A stretch of 5,583 nucleotides of DNA, taken from an uncultured Rhodospirillales bacterium (GTDB lineage: Bacteria; Pseudomonadota; Alphaproteobacteria; Rhodospirillales; 2-02-FULL-58-16). Position numbers and translations under genes: made by a program. The notes under the pieces were generated by a model. It was given only the letters and a program-made list of their open reading frames with translations. It ran no database searches and was not told the origin of the DNA. The stretch lies in NCBI GenBank assembly GCA_913053795.1, contig CAJXGZ010000164.1, positions 1-5,583 of the forward strand, read 5' to 3'. Below, piece after piece: positions 4,850-5,583 of this stretch (within the stretch, counting starts at the first letter, position 1; each line of letters opens with the position of its first letter).

Positions 4850-4873
4850 GTGGGCAATAGGGGATTATATTAA
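4845..4873 (+). promoter_or_regulatory. Candidate bluB promoter
   Basis: TTGTTG (4845-4850) is followed by a 17-bp spacer and TATTAA (4868-4873), about 70 bp upstream of the bluB start. Each box matches the standard consensus at only 4 of 6 positions. Other A/T-rich -10 choices, such as TATATT at 4866-4871, exist nearby. The -35 box overlaps the right arm of the 16-bp dyad at 4834-4849, so a protein bound there would block it. Weak evidence. Confidence 0.3.
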
Positions 4874-4942
4874 TAAAAACGTTAATCAGAGTTTAAAAAA
4901 GCAAGTAACGAATTAACCGGTCACAAGAAAAAGGAATCAGGA

Positions 4943-5583
4943 ATGGGAAAGAATCCGAGCGCAGTTCAAGAGGAGCATGAGTTCGCGCCCGACGTCAGGA
5001 CGGGTGTTTACAAGACTATTTTCGCGCGCCGCGACGTGCGCGGGGAGTTCAAGCCCGACCCCATTCCCGACGACGTGCTGAGCCGCGTTCTCATGGCCGC
5101 CCACCATGCGCCGTCGGTGGGCTTCATGCAGCCCTGGAACTTCCTGCTGGTCACCGCAGAGGACGTGAAAAAGCGGGTCCACGCGGCGTTCCAGACGGCC
5201 AATATGGAAGCGGCGGAAATGTTCGAGGACAAAAAGCGGGAAACCTACCGCGCCTTGAAGCTTGAAGGCATCATGGAATCGCCGCTCAACATATGCGTCA
5301 CCTGCGACCGTGACCGCACAGGGCCGGTGGTGATCGGCCGCACGACGATCAAGAGCATGGACCTTTTCAGCAGCGTCTGCGCCGTGCAGAACCTGTGGCT
5401 GGCGGCGCGCACGGAGGGCCTTGGCGTCGGCTGGGTCTCCATCATCCACCAAAAGGCCCTACAGGAAGCCCTCGGCATCCCATCCAAAATCGTTCCCATC
5501 GCCTATCTGTGCATCGGCTACGTGGAGCATTTCCACAAAAAACCGGAGTTGGAAACAGCCGGTTGGCTGCCCAGGCTGCCGCT
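4943..5583 (+). CDS. bluB: 5,6-dimethylbenzimidazole synthase (runs off the right edge)
   Basis: BluB breaks down reduced FMN with oxygen to form 5,6-dimethylbenzimidazole, the lower ligand of cobalamin. It belongs to the flavin nitroreductase fold. The visible 213 codons cover almost the whole protein, which is about 225 residues in relatives. Diagnostic stretches are IFARRDVRGEF, AAHHAPSVGFMQPWNFLLV, LKLEGIMESPLNICVTCDRD, VCAVQNLWLAARTEGLGVGW and GWLPRLPL. Asp31 in RRDVR and Ser166 in VGWVS align with Asp32 and Ser167 of Sinorhizobium BluB, which are required for activity. They separate BluB from ordinary nitroreductases. The ATG at 4943 has AAGGA 7 nt upstream (4931-4935). Other cobalamin genes, if linked, must lie to the right of the window. 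Presence of bluB implies oxygen-dependent lower-ligand synthesis, so an organism that lives at least partly with oxygen. Confidence 0.95.
   Translation, partial: MGKNPSAVQEEHEFAPDVRTGVYKTIFARRDVRGEFKPDPIPDDVLSRVLMAAHHAPSVGFMQPWNFLLVTAEDVKKRVHAAFQTANMEAAEMFEDKKRETYRALKLEGIMESPLNICVTCDRDRTGPVVIGRTTIKSMDLFSSVCAVQNLWLAARTEGLGVGWVSIIHQKALQEALGIPSKIVPIAYLCIGYVEHFHKKPELETAGWLPRLP

Noticed and set aside
4937..5452. A 171-codon leftward open frame opposite bluB
   Set aside because: bluB on the other strand is unmistakable. This frame is histidine- and arginine-rich and resembles no known protein.

Overview
The window reads as chromosomal DNA from a high-GC alphaproteobacterium, most likely of the Rhodospirillales type. 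The genus cannot be fixed from the sequence. The main grounds are the GC-rich coding style, a BluB that aligns closely with the Sinorhizobium protein as I remember it, and a gloB divergent from a small methyltransferase. There are no tRNA, rRNA or CRISPR features. Most genes are housekeeping or accessory metabolism.

Layout, left to right. (1) The first 80 codons of ilvD (branched-chain amino acid synthesis) run leftward off the window. (2) A roughly 700-base stretch without an intact gene follows. It holds an array of five 7-bp GCTGA units and then a 550-bp IS66-type insertion-sequence remnant (380-929). The remnant keeps both terminal inverted repeats, each starting GTAA, but only the two ends of the transposase gene. 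(3) Two leftward genes come next: a gamma-carbonic-anhydrase-like hexapeptide-repeat protein without the usual metal histidines, and a class I SAM-dependent methyltransferase. (4) Divergent from the methyltransferase, across only 41 bp, lies a tight rightward operon: gloB (glyoxalase II), a glutathione S-transferase and a DUF985 cupin, separated by 1 and 2 bp. (5) A leftward PagL-like lipid A deacylase converges on the cupin. (6) After an AT-rich, palindrome-rich intergenic region, bluB (5,6-dimethylbenzimidazole synthase, the lower ligand of vitamin B12) runs rightward off the window.

Working together: gloB and the GST are both glutathione-linked, and their spacing suggests one transcript serving detoxification of methylglyoxal and electrophiles. 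The methyltransferase/gloB pair shares a very short divergent control region. The PagL-like enzyme acts at the outer membrane and bluB in the cytoplasm. They share a control region but no evident pathway.

I did not find a convincing new multi-gene system. The most interesting observations are small and directly visible. A perfect 13-bp tandem duplication frameshifts the end of the cupin gene, and removing one copy restores a family-like C-terminus. The IS66 remnant is internally deleted yet has near-perfect ends. The methyltransferase has a promoter-like sequence placed for a leaderless mRNA. A cluster of palindromes separates the deacylase from bluB.
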